A stretch of 16,063 bases of DNA from Hyphomicrobium sp. (GCA_025927515.1 JAICLG010000028.1:1-16063), one strand, 5' to 3'. Shown: positions 1 to 7,576, counted from the stretch's first letter. The notes: generated by a model not told the origin, from the letters alone. Program-made: numbers and translations.

Positions 1-1094
1 CGATCGAAAATCGGCGATGGATAGGGAACGAAACGCACGCGAGACCCGTCGGGCCGCTCAGCGATCGTCTCCGGCCCCACCAGGTGACGCTCTTCCTTGA
101 GCGCGATCGCCATTGGGCAGCGGTCGTGAGGAACAAGGTTCCCATCGAGATCGTACAGCCGCCACGTCACGCACCATTCGTCTGTACCAAGTTTCGGAGT
201 GCGGCCCGCCAGTTTGACCGCTTCACGATTGAAGAACGTAATCTTGCCATCGGCATCGGTCGTATAGAGCGCGATCGGTATCGCTTCGAGCACCTGGCGA
301 AAACGGTGCTCCCTCTCGACCATTTTCGTATTTGCGGTTTTCTCCTGCGTAACGTCTCGGGTTATCGCAAGCTGCGCCACGCTTCCATCCGGTAGGCGCA
401 AGGGTACGGCATGGGTTTCCATATGCCGTCGCGTGCCGGAGGCCGCGATGATGTCGAATTCCCATGTGAGCTTTTCGCCCTTACAGACGCGATCATGATT
501 GGCTTTCCATGTCTCGCGAAATTCGGGTGCAATGAGTTCAAAGACCGAGTTCCCCTCAGCGCACGCACTATCCTCAGCGTCGATCATCCTGAGACCAGCA
601 GCGTTCATCCGAAGCAGCGTTCCGTCAGCGGCAACCGTCTTTATGCACTCGGGCGTGGTCTCTATGATCGTGGCGAGGGTTTCCCGCTCGTCCTTGAGCC
701 GGGTTTCGACGTCCTTACGTTTGGTGAGATCCTGAATACAGCCCACAGCGCCGACAAGAGCGCGGCGGTCATCGAAGATCGGCTCAACGCTGACCTCCAC
801 AAACACCTGACCACCATTTGGACGTTCAAAGATCAATTCGCATCGGTCGACGGGTTCACCGGTGCGAAGGGCAATTGCCATCGGGTCGTCGGCCGCCGGC
901 AGCGGCGCGCCGTCCGGCCGAAACGTCTTGAATGCCCCGCCAAATTTACTTTGCGGCCGCGCCGCAGCGGCGTCGAGACCCCAAAAATCCGCACACCGCT
1001 GATTGAAGTCCAACAAAGTACCGGCGTCGTCGCATGTGTAGACGCCAACGGGTAGCACCCGTTCGATGCGACCTAAGCTCAGACCCTGAGGCAC
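1..1094 (-). CDS. Multi-PAS sensor protein, C-terminal part off the window
   Basis: This reading frame has no stop from about 1170 down to base 1. I place the start at a GTG (1094) with a GGAA about 9 bases upstream; there is no in-frame ATG. The 364 visible residues form three PAS domains, roughly 10-120, 135-245 and 255-364. PAS signatures are seen in VGVYTCDDAG, in ETTPECIKTVAADG and in AIPIALYTTDADGKITFFN. PAS 1 and PAS 3 both carry the longer PMAIAL ... ERP(N/D)G segment, so one looks like a copy of the other. A linker after PAS 1 (GCIQDLTKRKDVE) is typical of PAS-to-PAS joints. PAS domains sense ligands, redox state or light and normally feed a histidine kinase or a GGDEF/EAL output. 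That output lies beyond the left edge and cannot be named. No membrane segment is visible, so the protein is probably cytoplasmic. It lies 150 bases downstream of the DUF1345 gene on the same strand. Confidence 0.85.
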   Translation of the reverse strand, partial: MPQGLSLGRIERVLPVGVYTCDDAGTLLDFNQRCADFWGLDAAAARPQSKFGGAFKTFRPDGAPLPAADDPMAIALRTGEPVDRCELIFERPNGGQVFVEVSVEPIFDDRRALVGAVGCIQDLTKRKDVETRLKDERETLATIIETTPECIKTVAADGTLLRMNAAGLRMIDAEDSACAEGNSVFELIAPEFRETWKANHDRVCKGEKLTWEFDIIAASGTRRHMETHAVPLRLPDGSVAQLAITRDVTQEKTANTKMVEREHRFRQVLEAIPIALYTTDADGKITFFNREAVKLAGRTPKLGTDEWCVTWRLYDLDGNLVPHDRCPMAIALKEERHLVGPETIAERPDGSRVRFVPYPSPIFD

Positions 1095-1244
1095 AATTAG
1101 GTTTCCGACAAATGAAAATCGCCTGCGACACGCCCCACCGCGTATTCCATGCTTAATGACAACCCACAAGGGTGCCAAATTGTTCCTGGGTAAAGCCCAA
1201 GCGATGAAAAGCAACGTGGTGATGCGCCGATACCGGCAAAAACC

Positions 1245-1955
1245 TCATGCGAGGCTCGCCGCGAGATTGATGGTCAGTGCCAAGATCATCGTATTGAAAA
1301 AGAAAGAAACAACAGCGTGGAGCGTCGCTATCCTCCGCAGCGACTTGGCGTTGATCACCACATCGGAGGTCTGCGAGGCGGCGCCGAAAGAACTGGCAAA
1401 ATAAAAGAAATCCCAGTAATCCGGCGTCGCGTCGTCCGGAAAGCCCAGCGGTTTCGCGGCCCCTTTGTCCGAAAGCATATTCGGCGCGTAATAGGCGTGC
1501 GCATAATGCAGCGTAAAAGCGACCTGCGTCACCAGCCAGGAGATAACGGTCGTCCCTCCGGCCAGCCCCACAAACAAAAGCTTGCCCTCGTTCGACGCGA
1601 CCTTCGCCTGGCCGATCAAACCGAAAATTGCCGCGAAACTTGAGCAAATCGCCACCAAAACGAGCACAAGAATGACGACGGCGCTGTCGTCCTGGCGCGC
1701 CGCGCGTGTGCGCATCGTTTCGGAGGTGCAGTCATACATGATCCGAAACGCCAGGATCAGATAGGCCGCCCCGCCGATGCACCAGGCCGCCGCCTCGCGA
1801 GCCGCCCCGTGTAATTCGCGCGGCAGAACTATATAGGCGCCGAATGCGAGAACGGCCGCGATGACAGCGCGCGGCCTGATAACCAACGAGCGCCAGATTG
1901 AGCGCACACTGTACCAGCTGGCTCGTTTGCGGGCCGGCGATGCAGTGCGGCTCAT
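1245..1955 (-). CDS. DUF1345 family membrane protein
   Basis: This is a 236-residue integral membrane protein. Hydrophobic segments lie at about 30-48, 55-72, 92-116, 126-150 and 208-234. The C-terminal signature of the DUF1345 family is clear: FPDDATPDYWDFFYFASSFG (172-191), followed by a QTSDV element and an LRRIATLHAVVSFFFNT stretch before the last membrane segment. Length fits the family. The function of DUF1345 proteins is not established; the acidic DYWDF segment before the last helices is the conserved core. The ATG at 1955 has only a weak ribosome site (GGAAA about 13 bases upstream). The N-terminal 30 residues are basic (RKR, RSIWR) and cytoplasmic by the positive-inside rule. Upstream is an unusually structured gap that contains a terminator-like hairpin pointing at this gene. 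Confidence 0.9.
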   Translation of the reverse strand: MSRTASPARKRASWYSVRSIWRSLVIRPRAVIAAVLAFGAYIVLPRELHGAAREAAAWCIGGAAYLILAFRIMYDCTSETMRTRAARQDDSAVVILVLVLVAICSSFAAIFGLIGQAKVASNEGKLLFVGLAGGTTVISWLVTQVAFTLHYAHAYYAPNMLSDKGAAKPLGFPDDATPDYWDFFYFASSFGAASQTSDVVINAKSLRRIATLHAVVSFFFNTMILALTINLAASLA

Positions 1956-2028
1956 GTCTGATATCGTTTCCGGTCGGATGTCGAAGCAAACGCCGCCATC
2001 CGTAGTCCTGATGGCCGCGCATGGAACA

Positions 2029-2043
2029 CATCATACAATGATG
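2029..2043. promoter_or_regulatory. 15-base dyad upstream of the DUF1345 gene
   Basis: CATCAT and ATGATG flank a 3-base centre, giving a perfect dyad about 74 bases upstream of the DUF1345 start. It could be an operator or simply chance; no regulator can be named. Confidence 0.2.
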
Positions 2044-2086
2044 CAGTCCGCATTCAAAGCGCCCGCGGCATCTCGAATGGAAAAGA

Positions 2087-2109
2087 AGCCCGCAGGCGTC
2101 CCGCGGGCT
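2087..2109 (-). terminator. Rho-independent terminator, minus strand
   Basis: AGCCCGCAGG and CCCGCGGGCT pair over ten positions with one mismatch and a 3-base loop. On the minus strand the hairpin is followed by TTCTTTTCC, a U-rich tail; on the plus strand there is no such tail. No minus-strand protein gene ends just before it: it lies about 130 bases upstream of the DUF1345 start and opposite the leader of the response regulator at 2248. It therefore ends either a small RNA or an attenuated leader of the DUF1345 gene. Confidence 0.55.
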
Positions 2110-2164
2110 CCGGCACCTCCCGCGACCGCGGAAAGCCCCCGAAAACCTAGGTCGAGTGGCCTAG
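2087..2164 (-). ncRNA. Candidate small RNA or attenuator leader
   Basis: Three hairpins follow each other on the minus strand: CTAGG/CCTAG with an 8-base loop (2147-2164), CCGCG/CGCGG with a very short loop (2120-2131), and the terminator hairpin at 2087-2109 with its U-rich tail. A run of stems ending in an intrinsic terminator, outside any reading frame I trust, is what a small RNA or a riboswitch/attenuator leader looks like. The 5' end is unknown and probably lies between 2165 and 2210. I do not recognise a known RNA family. The short CCGCG stem could be chance in GC-rich DNA. Confidence 0.3.
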
Positions 2165-2204
2165 AGCCTCCCGCTGAATAGCGATGAGTCTGGAAAAGAT
2201 CTGA

Positions 2205-2249
2205 ATTAGCGGCTGCTCGGGACTCATTCCGACGTAGGAGGCCGCTAAT
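2205..2249 (+). promoter_or_regulatory. Hairpin that can hide the start of the response regulator gene
   Basis: ATTAGCGGC (2205-2213) and GCCGCTAAT (2241-2249) are perfect 9-base inverted copies. The right arm covers the spacer and the first two bases of the ATG (2248). The ribosome binding site TAGGAGG (2235-2241) lies at the loop edge. In the mRNA this 9-bp stem would lock up the start codon, which suggests translational control of the gene at 2248. The loop is 27 bases long, so the stem is only moderately stable. Confidence 0.4.
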
Positions 2250-2676
2250 GGTAGGCACAACGCTCGCAGCGGTTGCCGATACCGAAAAAACCGTACCGCT
2301 GAAGTCATCGGGCCCGAGACCGTTAATCGTCGTCATTGAAGACGACTACCGATCGTCTCTGGCACTGCGAATGCTGATCGACGACTGGGGCTATTCCTGC
2401 ATCGCGGCGAGAAGTTCCCAGGAAGCCATTCAGACGCTTGGCAACCGCCTTCAGCAGATCTCGGCGATTATCACTGACGTCGAGATCGGCGGGCAGATGC
2501 GGGGCATCAAGGATGCACTTGCAATCGCCGGCATGTTGGGACGTTCCGTGCCCACGATCATCACGACCGGCCACAGCGACTTCGCCGCCCTCAGTGGACC
2601 ATTTCCGGTTATCGGGAAGCCCTTCGATCCCGACATTCTTCATGCGTGGCTCGCGCAGAAGCTCGGATACGGCTGA
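2248..2676 (+). CDS. Single-domain response regulator
   Basis: This 142-residue protein is a lone receiver domain of the CheY type with a 24-residue N-terminal extension. Acidic residues E31, D32 and D33 follow the first beta strand (LIVVIEDD). The phosphoacceptor is D77 in AIITDVEIGG, the conserved Thr is T106 in TIITTGHSD, and the Lys is K124 in VIGKPFD. There is no output domain, so it must act by protein contact or as a phosphate shuttle. Such receivers often work with hybrid kinases, and a hybrid kinase with a LuxR regulator is encoded just to the right on the other strand; pairing them is inference. The start has a strong ribosome site (TAGGAGG, 6-base spacing) inside an inverted repeat. 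The gene converges on the LuxR regulator gene, with 42 bases between the two stops. Confidence 0.9.
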   Translation: MVGTTLAAVADTEKTVPLKSSGPRPLIVVIEDDYRSSLALRMLIDDWGYSCIAARSSQEAIQTLGNRLQQISAIITDVEIGGQMRGIKDALAIAGMLGRSVPTIITTGHSDFAALSGPFPVIGKPFDPDILHAWLAQKLGYG

Positions 2677-2718
2677 ATAGGATCAGGGAAGACGGAAGCC
2701 TGGATATTGAATTGGAGA

Positions 2719-3384
2719 TCAGCGCTTCGTCGCAAGTTCGGTTCGGTTTCGTGCACCGAAATGCGAAAAGAGGGCAGCAAGGTGAATCTTCACGGTCCCC
2801 TCGGCGATATCGAGTTCGCGCGCGATTTCCTTATTGGAAAGGCCCCGGCGGACGCAATCCAGGACATCGCGTTGACGCGGCGAAATGGGTTTCGTGACGG
2901 CTCCGCCGCCGGGGCCTCCTCTAATCTCCGAATGCTCCGACGGAGATGATTTGCCACCCGATGACGATCCGTGCGCTGTCATAAAGCGCGGCACATAGAT
3001 CCGCCCGTCCAGAATGTCCTGCAATGCACCGACGATCTCATCATCCAGAAGCGATTTCGGAACGTAGCCGCTAAGGCCTGTGGCCACCGTTCTGAGAACA
3101 TCGTCGCGATCTTCCGATCCAGATACGATCGCGACGCGCAGCCCCGGGTACGTCTCCTTGACGACGCTCAGGCTTTCCGGCCCTGAAATACCCGGCATCG
3201 ACAAATCGAAAAGCGCGAGCTCGATCGCTGACCGCTCCGACAGCCGATCCAAAGCCGCATCGAAGTTTGCAGCCTCGATGACGGAGTCGAAACCCAGCCT
3301 GTCCTTTAGCAAAAAGCTCAACCCAGCACGATAGAGGCTGTGATCGTCGGCCACGAGAACTGAGTGACGTTTTGGAATTGCCAT
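2719..3384 (-). CDS. LuxR-family (NarL/FixJ type) response regulator
   Basis: This 221-residue transcription regulator has two domains. The receiver domain (about 8-125) has D13 and D14 in VLVADDH, phosphoacceptor D60 in LALFDLSMPG, S88 at the switch position and K110 in GYVPKS. A Gly/Ser-rich linker (about 135-165) leads to a GerE/LuxR helix-turn-helix (167-221) with the family signature ISPRQRDVLDCVRRGLSNKE and the recognition-helix pattern EGTVKIHL. It begins only 15 bases after the stop of the hybrid kinase gene on the same strand, so the two are co-transcribed and this is very likely the kinase's cognate output. The ribosome site is weak, so coupling to translation of the kinase gene is plausible. 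Its target genes cannot be told from the sequence. Confidence 0.95.
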   Translation of the reverse strand: MAIPKRHSVLVADDHSLYRAGLSFLLKDRLGFDSVIEAANFDAALDRLSERSAIELALFDLSMPGISGPESLSVVKETYPGLRVAIVSGSEDRDDVLRTVATGLSGYVPKSLLDDEIVGALQDILDGRIYVPRFMTAHGSSSGGKSSPSEHSEIRGGPGGGAVTKPISPRQRDVLDCVRRGLSNKEIARELDIAEGTVKIHLAALFSHFGARNRTELATKR

Positions 3385-3399
3385 GAGCTGCTCTGCAAT

Positions 3400-5742
3400 T
3401 CAGTCGATGCTGGCGCGTTCTTCCACTTCGGAAGTACGGACTCTACCCGCCTTGATAACCGCGTTGAGCGTTGCGACGATGAGTTCCGGATCCGCAGGCT
3501 TCGTCAACCACGGTCTTCCGGACTTTGCAAGTGTCGCCAACGTAGCAGAGTCGGTGCCTCCGGAAAGGATAACGGCTGGAATGAAACATTCGAGTTCCGC
3601 GGACATCCGGGTAATGAACTCCAATCCCGTTTCCTGATCGCGCAGATCGAAATCGAGTATCGCCGCGTCGATTGCCAATCCTTCGGAGAGTGCCGCCGCG
3701 GCGTCGGGGGCGTGTTGGTAACCAAACACCGCATTCCCCCGGTCTCTCAGGTCCCGACTAAGGGCCGAGACGATCAACGCGTCGTCGTCAAGAACCAGAA
3801 TTCGGAAGCCGTGAACGTCGACTTCGCCTTTCGCCGTAGTCGATTTTTCCGGCAAGGCCTCGACGATGCGCTCCGGCGGCAAAACGATCGAAAACCGCGA
3901 TCCCCGCTGCTGCCGGGAGCATACGATGATCCGCATTCCGAGGAGATCCGCGTAGCGGCGGGCGATCGACAATCCGAGACCCAGCCCATCGTTCGCCCCC
4001 CCTGCGCGCCGGTCGGTACGCGCGAATTCCTCGAAGATCATTTCGTGCTGCTCCGGAGATAAACCGGGACCGCTGTCATAGACGTCGATCATCCGTTGAC
4101 CATTCCGGCGGCGCGCGGCCAGGACGACGCCACCGCGCTTGGTGAATTTGAGCGCATTCGAGACCAAATTCCGAATCATGGTCTCAAGCAGCGCCGGATC
4201 CGTCTCGAGCGTCCAATCCTTCGGATGGCTCAAGAACCTCAACCCGTTCTGCTCCGCTTCGACTTTCGATCCGACCGACACACGCTCGATGATCTCTGCA
4301 ATCGACGTCGGGACCTTTGTAGGCTCGATCAGCTTGGCGTCGAGCCGCGAAACGTTGAGCAAGGCATCGAACATTCCCTTGAGGCCGTGCAGACCTTCTT
4401 CCATTTGTGCGACGAGTGTCGTCGCTTCCCCCGCCTGAACTCGTCGCGACAACGCCCGTGCAAACAGTGTCAGGGCATGGAGCGGCTGCCGCAAGTCATG
4501 GCTGGCTGCAGCAAGAAAACGCGATTTCGCTTCCGTCGCCTGTTCTGCCTCGGCCTTGGCGCGCTCCAATCCGACGTTCTGCTCCGCAAGGCGCTGCGTT
4601 CGCTCGCGAACCTGGCTTTCGAGCGTTTGATTTGCAGCGGCAAGAGAGGCCCGCTGCGCCGTAAGTTCCGCCAACATGGACCGCAGCGATAGCGCCAAAA
4701 CCCGCGCTTCGTCATAGCCGTCGACTGCCGGAAAATTCACCTGGCGGCCGCGCCGTAGCCCTTCCGCAGCGTCGGCCAACTGCAACAGCGGCCGCGACAG
4801 TTGGGATGCAAGCGCCCATGACAAGAGCGCCGCCAAGGCCGAGAACAGCGCACCCCAAATCAAAATGTTTCTCTGCAGACTCCGTACCGGTTCGAACGCT
4901 AGCTTCTGATCTTCGCGGACAAGCACGATCCAGTGCAAACCCGGATAGGAGCGATAGCCGTCGCTCTTGGAAAATCCGGTGACGTACGGTCGCCCGCCAG
5001 GCCATTGCTCGATCGCGAAACCTGCGATACCAGCACGGGCGCCTCTGATGCTCGGCAGATCGAGGGTTTTGCCGGCAATATCATCGGGACCGAAGAGCAC
5101 TTGCCTCGCTTCGTTGAGAACAATCACATCGGCGGGTATCGAACTCTTCATGCTGCCGAGCAGCGTATCCTTGACCTCCTCTGCCCAATCCGCGCTCAAC
5201 GTCGCACCGAGAACGCCAAGCGTCTCTTCATCGTTTGAAACGGGAACCGAAAGATCGATGAAATCGGACACCTTTTGCTTGTCCTGCGGATCGCCCTCTC
5301 TGCGGTGGATCTTCACGTCTCCGACGTAGGGTTCTTCCAATCCTTCCTTGAACCATGCTTCGTTTTTGACGTTGTCGCCCTCATGCACGCCGCCGGTCGC
5401 GCTTTCGATCGTACCGTCGCGTTTGGCGTAACCGACCCAGGAATAATCGGCGTAAGCGGCCTGGAAGCGTTCGAGCGATGCACGTAACGAATCCGGCGTC
5501 TCGGTGTTGGCAGGTATTCTGGCGATCTCGGTCATGTCGTCGAGCGATTGCAGACGCTCGAACATGGCGCGATCGAGCTTGTCCTGCATTTCGTCGGCAA
5601 GCAGGGCCAGCGATCGTCCGATCTGCATTTCCAGACGGTTTACGGCGTCACGCGCGATCACGTAGGAGACGGCAGCTGTCAGCAGCAGCGATACGAGAGA
5701 GATCGCAGCCGCTATCAGCACCTTCAACGAAACGCGTCGCAT
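3400..5742 (-). CDS. Hybrid sensor histidine kinase with Cache-like sensor and receiver
   Basis: This 780-residue inner-membrane kinase has a first membrane helix at about 7-30 and a periplasmic sensor region at about 31-288 resembling a double Cache domain (YSWVGYAKRDGTIESATGG, then WFKEG and a DLSVPV strand). A second membrane helix lies at about 291-312, then a HAMP-like segment (SRPLLQLADAAEGLRRG), a coiled coil (355-405) and a HisKA domain with H415 in AASHDLRQPLHAL. The HATPase domain has its N box around N525-N529 and glycine boxes near DSGPGLS (556-562) and GLGLGLSIARR. The C-terminal receiver (about 645-765) has DDD at 652-654, D697 and K748. Cache domains bind small molecules such as organic acids or amino acids; the ligand here is unknown. 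The SHDLRQPLHAL box marks a common subfamily of hybrid kinases. It is first in an operon with the LuxR regulator. The start lacks a good ribosome site, but it directly precedes the membrane helix. Confidence 0.95.
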   Translation of the reverse strand: MRRVSLKVLIAAAISLVSLLLTAAVSYVIARDAVNRLEMQIGRSLALLADEMQDKLDRAMFERLQSLDDMTEIARIPANTETPDSLRASLERFQAAYADYSWVGYAKRDGTIESATGGVHEGDNVKNEAWFKEGLEEPYVGDVKIHRREGDPQDKQKVSDFIDLSVPVSNDEETLGVLGATLSADWAEEVKDTLLGSMKSSIPADVIVLNEARQVLFGPDDIAGKTLDLPSIRGARAGIAGFAIEQWPGGRPYVTGFSKSDGYRSYPGLHWIVLVREDQKLAFEPVRSLQRNILIWGALFSALAALLSWALASQLSRPLLQLADAAEGLRRGRQVNFPAVDGYDEARVLALSLRSMLAELTAQRASLAAANQTLESQVRERTQRLAEQNVGLERAKAEAEQATEAKSRFLAAASHDLRQPLHALTLFARALSRRVQAGEATTLVAQMEEGLHGLKGMFDALLNVSRLDAKLIEPTKVPTSIAEIIERVSVGSKVEAEQNGLRFLSHPKDWTLETDPALLETMIRNLVSNALKFTKRGGVVLAARRRNGQRMIDVYDSGPGLSPEQHEMIFEEFARTDRRAGGANDGLGLGLSIARRYADLLGMRIIVCSRQQRGSRFSIVLPPERIVEALPEKSTTAKGEVDVHGFRILVLDDDALIVSALSRDLRDRGNAVFGYQHAPDAAAALSEGLAIDAAILDFDLRDQETGLEFITRMSAELECFIPAVILSGGTDSATLATLAKSGRPWLTKPADPELIVATLNAVIKAGRVRTSEVEERASID

Positions 5743-6020
5743 CCGAGAATGCCGTCCATGTAACCGGGTCGAGCCCGCAAGCTTCGGTGCCTTCGTCAGG
5801 CGATGGTCTGAAGTTTCCCACGTAATTGACGAAAAATTTCGCCCATTCCGTCGCCGTCGGTGAAAATAATATTTAGGCCATCTGGTCTAATTGGCAAACG
5901 CCGCGCCCTAGGCCGCACTGCTGACTGGCATCCCCGATTTAGAAAGCGCAGGTATCTCGCGTTGCGCAACCGAGCGTATCCGGAAGCTCAATCTCCCGTG
6001 AGCCTTAGCAGGAGTAACCG
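5743..6020. other. Divergent intergenic region, kinase versus Crp-like gene
   Basis: This 278-base gap must hold promoters for both outward genes. It contains an AT-rich stretch (about 5861-5875), an 18-base imperfect dyad (5873-5890) and a 10-base palindrome GTTGCGCAAC (5961-5970). A short reading frame crossing it (5860-6051, plus) has no ribosome site and no recognisable product, so I do not call it. Confidence 0.5.
5873..5890. promoter_or_regulatory. Candidate operator dyad in the divergent promoter region
   Basis: TTAGGCCA and TGGTCTAA are 8-base arms around a 2-base centre with one mismatch. It sits beside an AT-rich stretch between two divergent genes, one of which encodes a winged-helix DNA-binding protein, a typical place for an operator. 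The owner of the site is unknown: the LuxR regulator, the Crp-like protein or another factor are all possible. Confidence 0.35.
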
Positions 6021-6347
6021 ATGCACACCCCCGAAAACATCGCAAATCTGAATTCCTTCGCCCGCCAGGAACCGCCGAAATCGAAATATACGCTACACCT
6101 CTCAAAGCTTGCGACATTTATCGAACATCACCGGTATCTGCACGCAGGCGCCCAAGCCGGCGACAGGAACATTATCGAAGTGCGCCGCACCGACGCTGAC
6201 ATTGCATTCCATCTTGGCATCTCGATGTCGGCGCTCGAACAGTGCTTTGCGGAGCTCATTCGCCAGAAGGTCATTCGTCTTCGGGGCGCATACCAGATCG
6301 AAATTCTGAGTAACGGCAAGTTATCGGAACTCGCACACCAACAATGA
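6021..6347 (+). CDS. Solo Crp/Fnr-type winged helix protein
   Basis: This 108-residue protein matches only the DNA-binding half of Crp/Fnr regulators. The helix-turn-helix lies at about 57-87 (RTDADIAFHLGISMSALEQC, then a helix AELIRQKVI). It is followed by a wing strand (GAYQIEIL) and a closing helix (GKLSELA), the usual order in FixK/Fnr C-termini. The cyclic-nucleotide-binding fold, dimer helix and any iron-sulfur cysteines are absent; residues 1-50 are not recognisable. The reading frame starts with a clear ribosome site (AGGAG, 6-base spacing) and ends before a strong terminator, so it looks like a complete small gene rather than a fragment. It may bind DNA without a sensor domain or interfere with full-length relatives; both are inference. 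It is divergent from the hybrid kinase. Confidence 0.8.
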   Translation: MHTPENIANLNSFARQEPPKSKYTLHLSKLATFIEHHRYLHAGAQAGDRNIIEVRRTDADIAFHLGISMSALEQCFAELIRQKVIRLRGAYQIEILSNGKLSELAHQQ

Positions 6348-6435
6348 TGACCGCCGGTCATCACAAACCCGAGCGATCGCATCTCGTCGAAGATGTGCGC
6401 CGTCCCCCACCACCCTAAGCGCCGCTTCGATTGAA

Positions 6436-6473
6436 AGGGGCCCGGCTTCCCCCTGCCGGGCCCCTAGTCTTTT
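6436..6473. terminator. Strong terminator between convergent genes
   Basis: AGGGGCCCGGC and GCCGGGCCCCT pair perfectly over 11 bases with an 8-base loop. On the plus strand AGTCTTTT follows, ending the Crp-like gene. On the minus strand the stem is followed by TTTC, so it can also end the hydrolase transcript arriving from the right. Confidence 0.85.
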
Positions 6474-6517
6474 AAAAAGCCGCAAGCGTCTACACGGATG
6501 TGCTCTAAAAGCTGTCG

Positions 6518-7486
6518 CTAACGGTTCATATTCATAGGCGTGGGGAGATAGCGGAATCCATCACCCGCCTTCACGAAATGCCCATAGCCCGGCCACGCAA
6601 AGTGATAGGCCAATATCGCGACTCTGTTCGCAGCGAGAAACCCGAGCATCTTGAGGCGCGTCTGCACGGCTTGCTTGGCATCGGTATCGAACAGGAACTC
6701 CATGCGCGGATTCTCGATCAACAACACGGAGTGATGCGAAATATCGCCAACGAAAAAGAAGGATTGGCCGTTCGATTGAATATTGAACATCGTGTGCCCC
6801 AGCGTGTGTCCGGGCGCTGCCACCGCAGTAATACCAGGCAGAAATTCCTGATCATCCTTGACGAAGACCAGACGGTCGCGAACGGGCAGAAGATTTTTTC
6901 GAGCGTGTACAATGAACGTCTTCTTCCACGGCAAGTCCATCTGCCGTTCATCCGTCCAGTAGTTAAAATCGGCCTCGCTCATATAGACCTGAGCATTCGG
7001 ATACATCAGCTCGTCGTTCTCATCGACGATACCGCCAATGTGATCGATGTGGCCGTGCGAAATAACAACCGCACTAATATCTTCGCGCTTGATACCGGCC
7101 GCCGACAGACTGTTTGCGAGCAGCCCGCCTTTGGGGCCAAACATTTTCGAGCCTCCAAGCCCCGTATCGAACAACGTCAACTTGCCGTTGCTGTTCACGA
7201 CAAAAGAGTTGAGCTCGATATTCATTTCTGTAGGGCTCATGAAGTTGTCGGTCAGTTCTCGCCGCACCTCATCCTTGGGTACGCCAAGAAATGACTCCGA
7301 CGGCTCGCCGAGCATCTGCCAGCCATCGGAGACGACGGTCACCTCTGCATCGCCAACATCGAAGCGATACCAGTAGGGCGCCTGTACGTTCAGCTTGGGA
7401 GCTTTCGCGAGAGGCGAGGGAATAGCACCAGCGCCAAGGCCTTCCCCCGACGCCATCAGGTTGCGTCGCCAAAATCCGCCGAACAT
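6518..7486 (-). CDS. Tat-exported metallo-beta-lactamase-fold hydrolase
   Basis: From the ATG at 7486 the protein has 322 residues; a TTG at 7543 would add 19 more, but the ATG puts the Tat signal at the N-terminus and has a GGGG-rich site just upstream. The signal is WRRNLMAS followed by a weakly hydrophobic stretch ending in AKA (residue 29), so export by the twin-arginine route is likely. The metallo-beta-lactamase fold shows the zinc motif HGHIDH (H144, H146, D148, H149), a further histidine in APGHTLGH (H227 or H231), D248 in FVGDISHH and H295 in AYHFAWPGYG. These would bind two metal ions and hydrolyse an ester, lactone or phosphotriester. The overall pattern resembles the methyl parathion hydrolase and quorum-quenching lactonase branch, but the substrate cannot be told. 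It probably shares a transcript with the DoxX gene 90 bases upstream. Confidence 0.9.
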   Translation of the reverse strand: MFGGFWRRNLMASGEGLGAGAIPSPLAKAPKLNVQAPYWYRFDVGDAEVTVVSDGWQMLGEPSESFLGVPKDEVRRELTDNFMSPTEMNIELNSFVVNSNGKLTLFDTGLGGSKMFGPKGGLLANSLSAAGIKREDISAVVISHGHIDHIGGIVDENDELMYPNAQVYMSEADFNYWTDERQMDLPWKKTFIVHARKNLLPVRDRLVFVKDDQEFLPGITAVAAPGHTLGHTMFNIQSNGQSFFFVGDISHHSVLLIENPRMEFLFDTDAKQAVQTRLKMLGFLAANRVAILAYHFAWPGYGHFVKAGDGFRYLPTPMNMNR

Positions 7487-7576
7487 TGCCACCCCATCCC
7501 TTCGCCAATCAGAACCACTGTAGGATCCCGCGCTCGCTGACAACTGTCAAAGATGAAGTTCTGATTGCCTCCCGCG

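Noticed and set aside
411..1055. Plus-strand open frame of 214 codons
   Set aside because: It lies opposite the PAS protein, whose frame carries clear domain motifs; the plus-strand product matches nothing.
3364..4692. Two long plus-strand frames (232 and 198 codons)
   Set aside because: They are antisense to the hybrid kinase, whose catalytic motifs are complete; no ribosome sites and no family pattern.
6578..7294. Plus-strand frame of 238 codons
   Set aside because: Antisense to the metallo-hydrolase with all its metal ligands; the product is rich in Arg/His as expected for a shadow frame.
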